Counted from the stretch's first letter, positions 24,506 to 33,142 are shown. The stretch is DNA of 41,916 nucleotides from Cytophagales bacterium (GCA_016124425.1 WGNT01000069.1:1-41916), one strand, 5' to 3'. Program-made: numbers and translations. Notes: generated by a model not told the origin, from the letters alone.

Positions 24506-25819
24506 TCACGAAACGACCTCCCCATAGAGGTCGAATTCCGTGGCGTCTGTGATTTTCACCTGCACAAAATCACCCACCCGGCAAAAAAACCGTTTCGCGT
24601 CAATAAGGACCTCATTGTCGACCTCCACCGAGTCAAATTCGGTGCGCCCAACAAAATGTCCACTTTCTTTCTTGTCAACTAGAACCTTATAGGTTTTCCC
24701 AATTCGTTCCTGATTCAGTTCAAAGGAAATCTGCTCCTGAAGCGCCATCAATTGGTTGGCCCGATCCTGCTTCACCTCGGCAGGCACATGGTCTTCTAGC
24801 TGGTGGGCATGCGTATCCTCTTCATGGGAATAGGTAAACACACCCAACCGTTCGAAGCGCATACGCTCCACGAAGTCCATCATCTCTTGGAATTCCGGTT
24901 CATTTTCCCCGGGATGCCCAGCAATCAATGTTGTTCGTATGGCGATACCTGGTATTTTTTCGCGAATGCGATAAATCAATTCTTCCTGCTTTTCCCTGCT
25001 TGTGCCCCTCCGCATTATCTTCAATACATCCGAAGATCCGTGTTGTAGAGGAATATCGAGGTAATTGCAGATGTTATTGCGTTCGGCCATCACGTCTATT
25101 ACTTCCATGGGAAACCCGGTAGGGTAAGCGTAGTGAAGCCTTATCCAATCTATTCCTTCCACATCTGAGAGGGCTCGCAGAAGGTCAGGAAGCTGCCTTT
25201 TCTTATACAAATCCAATCCATAATACGTTAAATCTTGGGCGATGAGAAGCAGTTCTTTTGTCCCTTGGGATGCCTTGTGCCGGGCTTCCTTGACCAACTC
25301 CTCTATGGGCCTGGATTGGTGGCTTCCACGCATAAGGGGTATGGCGCAAAAAGAACAGGGACGGTCACAACCTTCAGAAATCTTCATATAGGCATAGTGC
25401 GATGCATGACTCAAAAGCCGTTCACCTACCAGTTCATGCTTGTAGTCCGCCTTGAATTTTTTGAGGAGGGCGGGAAGCTCTCTTGTTCCGAAGAAAGCAT
25501 CCACCTGCGGAATCTCAACTTCCAAATCGTCCTTGTAGCGCTGGGAGAGGCAACCTGTCACATATACTTTGTCAACAAGGCCCTTATCCTTGGCATCGGC
25601 ATATTCAAGTATGGTATTGATGGATTCCTGCTTGGCATTATCGATAAAGCCGCAGGTATTGATAATGACTATATTGTTGTCTTTTCCTTTATACTCATGA
25701 TGGGCATCAATTCCGTTTCCCCGCAGCTGACTTAGCAGGACCTCGGAATCCACGAGATTTTTGGAACATCCCATGGTGATGATATTGACTTTGTCTTTTT
25801 TTAAGGTTCTCGCTTTCAA
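24506..25819 (-). CDS. rimO: Ribosomal protein uS12 methylthiotransferase
   Basis: A 437-residue radical-SAM methylthiotransferase that modifies the conserved Asp of uS12. The N-terminal UPF0004 domain has MGCSKNLVDSEVL, NTCGFIDNAKQES and VTGCLSQRY, giving the three Cys of the auxiliary cluster. The radical SAM motif is CDRPCSFC in SEGCDRPCSFCAIPLMRG. A TRAM domain closes the protein. The start is TTG 25819 since no in-frame ATG precedes the first motif. A TACTTTTG box lies at 25837-25844. In many Bacteroidota this gene follows ftsY, but here ftsY is over 10 kb away. Confidence 0.95.
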   Translation of the reverse strand: MKARTLKKDKVNIITMGCSKNLVDSEVLLSQLRGNGIDAHHEYKGKDNNIVIINTCGFIDNAKQESINTILEYADAKDKGLVDKVYVTGCLSQRYKDDLEVEIPQVDAFFGTRELPALLKKFKADYKHELVGERLLSHASHYAYMKISEGCDRPCSFCAIPLMRGSHQSRPIEELVKEARHKASQGTKELLLIAQDLTYYGLDLYKKRQLPDLLRALSDVEGIDWIRLHYAYPTGFPMEVIDVMAERNNICNYLDIPLQHGSSDVLKIMRRGTSREKQEELIYRIREKIPGIAIRTTLIAGHPGENEPEFQEMMDFVERMRFERLGVFTYSHEEDTHAHQLEDHVPAEVKQDRANQLMALQEQISFELNQERIGKTYKVLVDKKESGHFVGRTEFDSVEVDNEVLIDAKRFFCRVGDFVQVKITDATEFDLYGEVVS

Positions 25820-25836
25820 TGGATTCTAATTTGGTG

Positions 25837-25844
25837 CAAAAGTA
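25837..25844 (-). promoter_or_regulatory. Candidate rimO promoter -7 element
   Basis: TACTTTTG on the minus strand, an exact TAnnTTTG match, 17 bp upstream of the TTG start of rimO, implying a leader of roughly 10 nt. The -33 position shows no clear TTTG. Confidence 0.5.
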
Positions 25845-25982
25845 CGAAAAAATACCTGAACAGATAACTATGCCGCCGATAGTTGCGCGATGTTACTGGA
25901 ATATTACGCATCAGCCACTAATCCCGATTTTAAATAAAACAAGCTTAACGGGTAAGTCCGTGACCAAAGCAAAAAAACGCCG

Positions 25983-26067
25983 TACTTTTGAATCAGTAAT
26001 ACAGCAAATATTTTTTACTCCTTGCATCATTTTTATTGCAGCGCCGATGGGAATCGGCGCTTTTTTT
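25983..26067 (+). ncRNA. Candidate small RNA or leader transcript
   Basis: TACTTTTG at 25983-25990 matches the Bacteroidota -7 element on the plus strand, and a strong terminator ends at 26067, with no plus-strand gene to terminate between them. The implied transcript is about 70 nt, beginning near 25997. The intervening sequence is AU-rich without obvious structure apart from the terminator stem. No known RNA family was recognised, and a good -33 box is lacking. Alternatively this is a terminated 5' leader of the gene at 26157. Confidence 0.35.
26041..26067 (+). terminator. Strong rho-independent terminator with no upstream gene
   Basis: GCGCCGAT (26041-26048), loop GGGA, ATCGGCGC (26053-26060), then seven Ts (26061-26067). 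The T-tract is only on the plus strand. The nearest gene upstream, rimO, runs the other way, so the terminator serves an unannotated plus-strand transcript or acts as an attenuator before 26157. Confidence 0.85.
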
Positions 26068-26156
26068 ATTTCCAAAAAATTCCATTCCGCTTCCAATAGC
26101 CTAAATGATTATAGAAAAGTATACTCATTACGTATATTTCCAAAAAATCAGCCTAC

Positions 26157-28307
26157 ATGCGATCCCATCTAATCATTTCGCTTACACTTTTCTTGTTCGT
26201 TGGGTCTATCAAAGGCCAAACCAACATATCGCCCAGCACATTTCAGCAAACTATCAAACGCGACATTCAGCTGCCAATTGAAGCCGAAAAAAATATTATC
26301 GACCTGGTGGCAAGCAGTGACACCATTGATATAATCACGTCAAATGGCATTTTTAGATATCACAATGAGAAATGGAGCACAAAGCTTTTAATTACCGGCA
26401 TTACCTGCAGTGTGCTAGACTTGAATAATCAAATATGGATTGCATCTTCCGAAGGGATACAAACTATTGAGGGAACGACAATCCCTAATCCATTTCTCTC
26501 CGAAGGAGATGCGGTTCGAAGTATGCTTTGGGAAGATGTAAATACACTTCATGTTGGAACCAGCGAAGGATTATATACTTGGACGGGAAGTTGGGAAAAA
26601 GCAGCATTTGCTAACTCCATGGTAGTCAACGATATCGCAAGGGACGCCAGCGGAAATCTCTGGATAGCAACTTTCTCGGGCCTCTGGATTAAAGAAGGCA
26701 CCTTATGGATAAATCTGGACGAACATCTAATGGCTGTTGGTCATGAAGGAAGGTACTATGCGTTGCAGCCTGTAAATGATGGAAAAGACATATATTTTAG
26801 TTCCCAATGGGCTGTCGGACGGATTGCGGAAAACGGAGATCACTGGGTTTCGAGAGGAAATGACGGACTGCCCTTTGGTCCTGTAACCGCGATCAAAATA
26901 GATGGAGCTACTAAGAGGATGGGCACCGAGAAGGGAGCCCTCTTATTTGAGAATAATAAATGGCAGTATTTTGCGGGAAAGAGATGGCTGCCAGATGACA
27001 AAGTAACTGCACTATTGCCACTGGGCTCCAACAAGATCTGGATAGGAACTCCAGAAGGAATCTCAGAAATCAGCCGGAAAGAAATGTCGCTGGAAAGTAA
27101 GGCGGAGTACATTGAAACGATAATCGAGAAACGGCATACTCGCTTGGGCCTAGTAAACCGGTCGAAATTATCTATCCCAGGGGACATATTGACCAGCTAT
27201 ATGGATAATGAAGATAACGATGGGTTGTGGACAGCCTGTTATCTAATTGCCCAGAGTTACCGATACGCCGTCACCAAAAGCGAGGATGCACGGCAAAAAG
27301 CAACCCAGACTTATCAGGCATTGGCAAGGTTAGAAAGCGTAACCGGAGTTTCCGGATTGCCTGCCAGGTCATTTGCCAGGTCTTCAGATACCGTAACGCC
27401 CTCACGTTCACCCCATCCAAAAGTATGGCATCCGTCTCCAGATGGCGAGTGGCAATGGCTGGATGACACAAGCTCTGACGAGATTACCGGACATGTTTAT
27501 TCGCTCTCTCTCTATCACGATTTGGTGGCTGACAATTCAGAAAAAGCAGCGGTTGTAAACCATATCGACCGGATTGTCACCAATATTATAGACAACAAGT
27601 ATCACCTGATAGATTTTGACGGCCTTCCCACACGCTGGGGCATTTGGCATCCGGATTCTCTCAACAACGCTGCGAACTGGAAGTTTGAGCGTGGGTTAAA
27701 TTCTCTACAGATACTATCATTCCTGAAAACGGCAGCTTATTTGACAAAAAATACCAAATTTGAAGAAGCATATCAACATTTAGTGAATGAGCATGGCTAT
27801 TTGGAAAATGCCCGATACGCCAAGATAACGAGCCCTTTTGATATCAGCCATTCCGATGATATTTTAAACTTCCTACCTTACTATAATCTACTTTCCTATT
27901 TACCAAAAAATGACCCCGACAGGGACGTTTTTGCGACAAGTCTTAACAGAACCTGGGAGGCCGTGCGCTCAAACCGTATGCCTATTTGGAATATTTTCGC
28001 CAGTGCGCTTTTGGAAAAGGACTGCGACTTGGATATCGCCCTGGAAGAAATTCAGCAGTTCCCAATAGACTTGATCAACTGGAAAATGGAAAACAGCCAC
28101 CGATGGGATCTTCGAAGGGACTTTCTACCCCATCGCACCCTTAAGGATCAGGCAGACAAAGCCATTCCAAGTCCGGAGGGAAACATCTCCCGGTGGAATA
28201 CCAACCCAAAACTGATGGATGTGGGAGACGGTGGGCAAACCGAGGACAGCGGCACCTATTTTCTGGTAGCTTATTGGATGGGAAGGTATTTTGGGTATTG
28301 GGAGTAA
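26157..28307 (+). CDS. Secreted propeller plus helical-barrel protein
   Basis: A 716-residue exported protein (signal peptide ending near SIKGQ). Residues about 35-320 contain repeats such as NQIWIASSEGIQTI, NTLHVGTSEGLYTW, GNLWIATFSGLWI and NKIWIGTPEGISEI, the pattern of two-component-regulator propeller blades. Residues about 330-716 are a helical region with conserved-looking polar clusters: DNDGLWTACYLIAQSYRY, EWQWLDDTSSDEITGH, DFDGLPTRWGIWHPDS and GDGGQTEDSGTYFL. This resembles an alpha/alpha barrel of the kind used by polysaccharide-active enzymes, but I do not recognise a named family. No kinase or DNA-binding domain follows the propeller. A lyase and DUF4221 lipoprotein lie next door. 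Confidence 0.75.
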   Translation: MRSHLIISLTLFLFVGSIKGQTNISPSTFQQTIKRDIQLPIEAEKNIIDLVASSDTIDIITSNGIFRYHNEKWSTKLLITGITCSVLDLNNQIWIASSEGIQTIEGTTIPNPFLSEGDAVRSMLWEDVNTLHVGTSEGLYTWTGSWEKAAFANSMVVNDIARDASGNLWIATFSGLWIKEGTLWINLDEHLMAVGHEGRYYALQPVNDGKDIYFSSQWAVGRIAENGDHWVSRGNDGLPFGPVTAIKIDGATKRMGTEKGALLFENNKWQYFAGKRWLPDDKVTALLPLGSNKIWIGTPEGISEISRKEMSLESKAEYIETIIEKRHTRLGLVNRSKLSIPGDILTSYMDNEDNDGLWTACYLIAQSYRYAVTKSEDARQKATQTYQALARLESVTGVSGLPARSFARSSDTVTPSRSPHPKVWHPSPDGEWQWLDDTSSDEITGHVYSLSLYHDLVADNSEKAAVVNHIDRIVTNIIDNKYHLIDFDGLPTRWGIWHPDSLNNAANWKFERGLNSLQILSFLKTAAYLTKNTKFEEAYQHLVNEHGYLENARYAKITSPFDISHSDDILNFLPYYNLLSYLPKNDPDRDVFATSLNRTWEAVRSNRMPIWNIFASALLEKDCDLDIALEEIQQFPIDLINWKMENSHRWDLRRDFLPHRTLKDQADKAIPSPEGNISRWNTNPKLMDVGDGGQTEDSGTYFLVAYWMGRYFGYWE

Positions 28308-28360
28308 TTATTAAAAATTAATTTTAGGGGTTGGTTCCGCTATGCTTTTTTGCTCTACCT

Positions 28361-29503
28361 TCATTGGGCAAACTTCATTTTGAATACTGTAACAAAATCT
28401 TCTTCCACCCCCCAATATTCCTGGTTTTTTATCGCCAAAATTTCTCCCTGATTGTTCATAACCGGTGTTAAATCTATCCCGGCAGGAAGGGGAAGGTCTT
28501 TGCAGAGTAGCTGGTGATCACGGTCAAATGCAGCAAGATAGAGTGGGATTCCCTGAACAAATGAAGCCCACTCATCCCTATTCTCGGGATTAAATTGCAT
28601 GGCTATTTCTTCTTTGACACCCTTGGAATAAACCACGAAGATCAACCCGTCATGCGTGTATATTTCATGGAACCGACCAAAGATGTTGAATTGGTTTGCC
28701 TCATACATCTGATCAACATTTGGTGCACCCTTGATATCAACGGCATCATTCAGTTCCAAACTCACTGTTCTACTGTATTCCAGTTCATTTCCATTTTCGA
28801 GATAGATGTGGTATTTTCGTTCAGCCATCAATGACAGGATCCATTCATTTCCATTTTTCACAATTATCGGAAATGTCAAGTGGTAGTAATTCCCATCTTC
28901 GTAAACGGTATTGGGAGGAAATGCCATTGTTCGCTCGACAGTACCAGAAATTGTATCCAATACTTCCATCAATGGGCTTGAATATATTCCCTTAAAAATA
29001 TCGGCTGGATTTTCCCAATCGATTCCACCACGTTCCGGTCGTGCGTAGGCAAGTTTGTCACCTAATGGATGATAGGGTAAACTCGCTCCAGCAACAAAAA
29101 AATGTTCTCCTGGTACTGGAATCCGTTTATGAAAGGCACCATTTCGGTTGAAAAACATAATACCCTTTTGGTGATCCATAGTAATGATCTGTCCCTCTGA
29201 AAGCGCTACAAGAAAACCATTTGCTGAGAACACTGCATCCGGCCCGTCTTTTTGGAAGGTAAAATTTTCCCTAATTGTTCCCGCATCATCGAACAGGACA
29301 ATCTCCTCCGTGCCGTTGTTTCTACTGAGATAAAGTCCCGAAGTCGAATCATAGTCCATTACAAAAAGATTTCCCAGGTAGTCCACTTGAATGGAGTCTA
29401 CCACAGTTAACTCGAAACTATCAGAGCTGTTAGAGTTATTGTTTGGCTGGGAACATGCAGCAAGTATCCCCAGCCAGATGTAGTTGAATGTCACATACTT
29501 CAT
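28361..29503 (-). CDS. DUF4221-type lipoprotein (second copy)
   Basis: A 380-residue lipoprotein with an ILAAC lipobox and the same general layout as the protein at 42-1193: a Ser/Asn-rich linker, strand-rich repeats, then a C-terminal ending in a strand. No enzyme motif is visible. The family is known from Bacteroidota genomes without assigned function. It starts downstream of the polysaccharide lyase gene on the same strand (53 bp gap), so co-transcription with the lyase is likely and a role in binding or sensing the polysaccharide is a reasonable guess, not shown. Confidence 0.65.
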   Translation of the reverse strand: MKYVTFNYIWLGILAACSQPNNNSNSSDSFELTVVDSIQVDYLGNLFVMDYDSTSGLYLSRNNGTEEIVLFDDAGTIRENFTFQKDGPDAVFSANGFLVALSEGQIITMDHQKGIMFFNRNGAFHKRIPVPGEHFFVAGASLPYHPLGDKLAYARPERGGIDWENPADIFKGIYSSPLMEVLDTISGTVERTMAFPPNTVYEDGNYYHLTFPIIVKNGNEWILSLMAERKYHIYLENGNELEYSRTVSLELNDAVDIKGAPNVDQMYEANQFNIFGRFHEIYTHDGLIFVVYSKGVKEEIAMQFNPENRDEWASFVQGIPLYLAAFDRDHQLLCKDLPLPAGIDLTPVMNNQGEILAIKNQEYWGVEEDFVTVFKMKFAQ

Positions 29504-29556
29504 GTGATAAAACTACAGTAGAACCCTCTATTACACTACTTAAAAAACGTTAAACG

Positions 29557-31665
29557 TCAGTAAATGGAAACAGCAACACTTTTTCCAGCATCCAATCCGG
29601 CAGGAAGATTTACCAAGAACGGCTCGTTGATTCCATTTGGGTGCGTAACGGTTATTTCCAAATTTACCTGTGTTGCCGTCGGATCACTGATGCTAACCGT
29701 ACCTGTGCCCTGATTGATGAGCATGGTACATGGGAGATTTGGTTTAATGATGAGGGAATCTCGGAGCCGAAAAGGTACCGGCTCATAAAAAACCACACCC
29801 GTCACGTTCAGTCTTCTATGCCTTACCGCTTGCACTTGGCCGTTATTTTCCAGAATATCGAACGGAGAATCCTTTGCGTACGCTTCCATCGTTTGCGCAG
29901 ATATTCCAGGGATAACCGCGTAAGCATAGGTTGCGTTCTCTGGCTTTGATCCATGTGACAGCCAAAGCGAAAAGACATCCATGCTATGGTGAGTATTTTC
30001 ACCTAGTCCATAAATACGATGCATTTGGCCTGTTTGTTCCTTTCCTGAGACATGGACATTAGGTGATGTACCGGGAAAGTAGTAGCCTATGCTGTCATGC
30101 CAAACCCAAGTAGGATCTTTTGATCCGATTGTTTCTGCTGAATGCACTTTCCCATCTACAACGATTTCGCCCTTCAATTTTGCTTGATTAACTCCCGTCT
30201 GAATAAGATCTTCTTCTTTTGTAGAGGCAATGTCGGCACCTAGCGCTACCCACTCTTGATCCCACCAAAACCATGCTTTTTTCCCGGTAAGATCATTGAC
30301 GTTCAGGTCCATTGCGGAAACTCCAAAGTGACCGTCGCTGACGCCGCCTACGAATTGGGTCTGTTGGGTAAATGCGCCTTTCTTTATCGGATAGAGTTCA
30401 GCGGGTGATGTGACTCCAGGTAATTTGGCCCAGTCCCAAACGGGAAAAATATTTTCATACTCATCCCCGTTCCTATAGATATAGGTGAGTCCGTAAGGCA
30501 GGTAGTACCCCAATAGATTCTCCGAATTCACATCCGTTTCCACGCCAATAGTCCGCTCAGAGCACATTCTCAACGAGGTAAAATAGTCGCCCCGGTGATG
30601 CGCTGTATAATCCGACCTCCAGAAATGCTTGTGTCCTCCTTCAATCTGAGGCTGCTTTCGAACGATCTTTTCCAAGGAGATGGCATATTCGTTTCGGTAT
30701 TCCGGATCTGCTTTTAAAAAATACTCTAGTTGGGGCAAAAGAATTTCCGCACGCTGATCAAACCCGCTTGGGCGTCCCACTTGACGTCCCCGGACATTAT
30801 AATCAAGCAATCCTTTATAGGTCATCCATCGGGTTCCATTCAAAAAGTAATTTCTCAGGACAGCCAGTTCTTCCTCTTTGAAAGCGAAGGGAGTGCCCTG
30901 TACCATCGCCGCCATCCAAATAGTTTCCCGAAGAAAATTGTTACCATAACTCCCGTTGTATAGATAAGGACCGTGTTGATGAAAACTGAAATCCTGCTGA
31001 ATTCCCTCCATTTCATTAATTCCGACCTGATCCAGAACACCCTGAACACCTGCCGAAATGCGCTCCGGATTCCTCTCAAGGACACCTCTGTAAAAAACAG
31101 AAGTGGCGAACAGCGTACGATTGGATCCAGTCATCCTAGGTTCGTCCGTTTGGTCTTCAATGAGGCGACGCATCAGATCCGGAGAAATTTCTTCCTCAAC
31201 AAGCAATGCGATGACGCCTAGGTACATTTGTTTGGCCAAATCGTTTTTATACCAATTCTTACAAACAGGATTTACATCATACCAGTACCTCAGGGATTTT
31301 TCTATTGCCGCAAGGAGTGCCCTCTTTTTAAAATACGTATCCTTGGGGTGCGAATAGGCATACGCCATGACCAGTGTCCTATCCAAAGCTTTTAATGGAT
31401 CCCATTCATTATCAGTATCTAGATAATCTACATCTGACCAGCTGCCATCCGGCTGTTGGCTACTATAGTAAGCTGCCGCTGCACTTAGATCCGGGATCAT
31501 GTACTGTTTTATCCGATCCACAAAGCCATTCGCGACCAAGGCATCCTCTACCAGTCTTGTCCGGATAATCGAGATTGCATCTTGACCTTGCCCCATGCCT
31601 AGTGAGACGCAGCTAAATAAGACACCAAAAGTGAGGCAGAATGATTTTAGTGAGAAGGGGTTCAT
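29557..31665 (-). CDS. Polysaccharide lyase family 8 (chondroitin/hyaluronate/xanthan lyase-like)
   Basis: A 702-residue secreted lyase. I start it at ATG 31665 so that a signal peptide follows (cleavage near GMGQ). An N-terminal alpha/alpha toroid carries the catalytic Asn in TGSNRT (about residue 182) and the His/Tyr pair in SFHQHGPYLYNGSYG (about 227-241), then RGRQVGRP. The beta-sandwich half has HHRGDYFTSLRMCSER, NSENLLGYYLPYG and WDWAKLPGVTSP, all typical of PL8. PL8 cleaves uronic-acid polymers by beta-elimination; which one cannot be told. It is preceded by a good promoter and followed by a DUF4221 lipoprotein; no SusC/SusD genes are nearby. Confidence 0.92.
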   Translation of the reverse strand: MNPFSLKSFCLTFGVLFSCVSLGMGQGQDAISIIRTRLVEDALVANGFVDRIKQYMIPDLSAAAAYYSSQQPDGSWSDVDYLDTDNEWDPLKALDRTLVMAYAYSHPKDTYFKKRALLAAIEKSLRYWYDVNPVCKNWYKNDLAKQMYLGVIALLVEEEISPDLMRRLIEDQTDEPRMTGSNRTLFATSVFYRGVLERNPERISAGVQGVLDQVGINEMEGIQQDFSFHQHGPYLYNGSYGNNFLRETIWMAAMVQGTPFAFKEEELAVLRNYFLNGTRWMTYKGLLDYNVRGRQVGRPSGFDQRAEILLPQLEYFLKADPEYRNEYAISLEKIVRKQPQIEGGHKHFWRSDYTAHHRGDYFTSLRMCSERTIGVETDVNSENLLGYYLPYGLTYIYRNGDEYENIFPVWDWAKLPGVTSPAELYPIKKGAFTQQTQFVGGVSDGHFGVSAMDLNVNDLTGKKAWFWWDQEWVALGADIASTKEEDLIQTGVNQAKLKGEIVVDGKVHSAETIGSKDPTWVWHDSIGYYFPGTSPNVHVSGKEQTGQMHRIYGLGENTHHSMDVFSLWLSHGSKPENATYAYAVIPGISAQTMEAYAKDSPFDILENNGQVQAVRHRRLNVTGVVFYEPVPFRLRDSLIIKPNLPCTMLINQGTGTVSISDPTATQVNLEITVTHPNGINEPFLVNLPAGLDAGKSVAVSIY

Positions 31666-31689
31666 AATGGGGCTTATTAGCGGCCAGTC

Positions 31690-31719
31690 CAAATATACCA
31701 AAGTTATTAGGTATTCAAA
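31690..31719 (-). promoter_or_regulatory. Lyase gene promoter (TTTG-N18-TATATTTG)
   Basis: On the minus strand TTTG (31719-31716) and TATATTTG (31697-31690) are 18 bp apart, close to consensus. A second TAnnTTTG match, TAACTTTG, lies at 31706-31699, so two start points are possible. The leader to ATG 31665 would be about 20 nt. Confidence 0.6.
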
Positions 31720-31856
31720 ATCTGGGAAGGATTTCAAGTACAAATCACAAATCGTTTTAAATATAATTTTATGTATTTAAAATATTTTCATAATTTTATA
31801 TCTATTTAAAAGATGAACGATTTCTCTTACATTTTTACACTAAAGATTAACCAACT

Positions 31857-31976
31857 ATGAATAATCTATTTAAAGGACTGATTACCGGATACGGGGCTTA
31901 TAAACTTGGTGGGGGCTGCTTTTCCACCATACTGGTGTTTGTTATCCTATGGTACTTATTGGGGCAGTGCAGCTAA
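31857..31976 (+). CDS. 39-residue membrane microprotein
   Basis: A short ORF, ATG 31857 to TAA 31974-31976. It starts MNNLFKGLITGYGAYK, continues with a Gly-rich LGGGC segment and ends with one hydrophobic helix (STILVFVILWYLLG) and a final QCS. Similar short proteins with a Gly-Gly-Gly-Cys turn before a single membrane helix occur in Bacteroidota genomes, to my recollection, but have no assigned function. A strong hairpin terminator begins 7 nt after the stop, so this looks like a one-gene transcription unit and not a chance ORF. It is divergent from the polysaccharide lyase gene. Confidence 0.7.
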   Translation: MNNLFKGLITGYGAYKLGGGCFSTILVFVILWYLLGQCS

Positions 31977-31982
31977 AAAAGG

Positions 31983-32014
31983 AAAGGAGAACTTATTACA
32001 GGTTCTCCTTTTTT
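31983..32014. terminator. Terminator after the microprotein gene
   Basis: AAAGGAGAAC (31983-31992), 9-nt loop, GTTCTCCTTT (32002-32011), a perfect 10-bp stem ending in a run of six Ts (32009-32014). The A-rich left flank would also let it stop minus-strand transcription of the DUF4252 operon that ends at 32041. Confidence 0.88.
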
Positions 32015-32040
32015 ACTTACTCAGGTAGGTTGCTTAGGAT

Positions 32041-32511
32041 TTATTTAGCGAATTCGGATACCACCTTAGGGTCAAAATCTCCGGTTATTTCAAAAACCAT
32101 TAGCTGCTGTTCGTCATCATGTACCAGTAGTACAATGTCTTTGATTCTTGTACCACCTTTACCCATGAGTACCACGCCGCTTTTTGATTTGCCAGCTTCC
32201 ATATACACCTCAAATCTCTCCTTCTCAAGGCCTTTTCTCAAACTACGAAATGCTGCTCCGGCTGCGTCGCCCTTCTCGGGTAATTTGTACATAATGATTT
32301 TTTCCATAGACTGAGAAATGGCCTCGCCCTGCCCATCTTCCAATGTCACGTTAAACGACTTTGCGAGGTTCAAGAAATTCCCACCCAAGTCCATGTGGAA
32401 AAAATCCTGATGTCCTTTATACTTTTCATACAAACTTGCTACACTTTTACTTTGGGCAAATGCCGGGCTAAGGGCAATGCTTAGGAGAATAATTACAATA
32501 AATCGTTTCAT
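32041..32511 (-). CDS. DUF4252 exported protein (copy 1)
   Basis: A 156-residue exported protein of the DUF4252 family, function unknown. The start is taken at ATG 32511 (MKRFIVII), giving a signal peptide cleaved near AFAQ; the longer frame overlaps the preceding gene. Mature part begins with a helix (SVASLYEKYKGHQDFF), followed by alternating helices and strands ending EITGDFDPKVVSEFAK. It has no lipobox. It is 13 bp downstream of a second, diverged DUF4252 gene and is the last gene of the ECF sigma operon. Confidence 0.85.
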   Translation of the reverse strand: MKRFIVIILLSIALSPAFAQSKSVASLYEKYKGHQDFFHMDLGGNFLNLAKSFNVTLEDGQGEAISQSMEKIIMYKLPEKGDAAGAAFRSLRKGLEKERFEVYMEAGKSKSGVVLMGKGGTRIKDIVLLVHDDEQQLMVFEITGDFDPKVVSEFAK

Positions 32512-32524
32512 AGTTGAGGTTAGT

Positions 32525-33061
32525 TTAGTTGTTTTTCTTTTTCCCTTTGTTGTATTCCTCCATTCCTGGCATATTCGTCTTGTCTGCAAGCATATTTAGA
32601 TCCCGGTAGGTAAAGTTGCCCAACATGCTAAGTAAGGTAAAGCTATCCGTTGTACCCGATAGCATTAAGAGCTCCTTGATAAGCCCGTTTTCTTCCCGCA
32701 CCATAAATTTGGTATTCGATCCCTTGTCTGCAATGTCCATAAGGTCCTCGTAACGGTTTTTGGAAAGGGTGCCCATGGCCTCTTCATAGAATCCTTTCCC
32801 GTTTACATTCTCCGCACTGAGAATTCGGATACCCCTTACTTTACTGATCAGATCGCCGAGATCCTTTGCATCTGGGTCGGACATATCTGTATCCGATTTT
32901 AAGAAGCCACCGGCCATCTGCATCATTTTTGGGCTTATAAACACTCTTGAGAATCGGTCATCCTCCATATACTTGGAGAAGAACTTGACGATCGCGTCAT
33001 CTTGCGCATGGGCGGCTCCTGCAAACGCCACTATAATCCATAGTATCACTAGCTTTTTCAT
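32525..33061 (-). CDS. DUF4252 exported protein (copy 2)
   Basis: A 178-residue DUF4252 protein with a signal peptide cleaved near AAHAQ. Like the next gene it starts with a short helix (DAIVKFFSKYMEDDRF), then FISPKMMQMAGGFL and VRGIRILSAENVNGKGFY, and ends with a Lys/Asn-rich tail. Sequence identity with copy 1 looks low, so the pair is an old duplication or two separate subfamilies. The gene follows the anti-sigma candidate after a 111-bp gap holding two palindromes. Confidence 0.85.
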   Translation of the reverse strand: MKKLVILWIIVAFAGAAHAQDDAIVKFFSKYMEDDRFSRVFISPKMMQMAGGFLKSDTDMSDPDAKDLGDLISKVRGIRILSAENVNGKGFYEEAMGTLSKNRYEDLMDIADKGSNTKFMVREENGLIKELLMLSGTTDSFTLLSMLGNFTYRDLNMLADKTNMPGMEEYNKGKKKNN

Positions 33062-33094
33062 CTGTTAATTTTTTGTTCTCAATGTTCATAACTT

Positions 33095-33112
33095 GTCCCG
33101 ATGTATCGGGAC
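33095..33112. repeat. Perfect palindrome upstream of DUF4252 copy 2
   Basis: GTCCCGAT-GT-ATCGGGAC, an 8-bp inverted repeat with a 2-nt centre, 34 bp upstream of the DUF4252 start at 33061. It could be an operator or, in RNA, a stem-loop in the leader. Confidence 0.7.
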
Positions 33113-33142
33113 GAAATCTCGCATGTTAAATAATCATCCCCC

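Noticed and set aside
25819..26172. 117-codon plus-strand open frame upstream of the propeller gene
   Set aside because: It begins opposite the rimO start, runs through a strong terminator and overlaps the start of the next gene; its sequence resembles no protein family.
28308..28360. AAAATTAATTTT palindrome between convergent genes at 28.3 kb
   Set aside because: AT-only stem with no GC core, so not credible as a terminator and expected by chance in AT-rich gaps.
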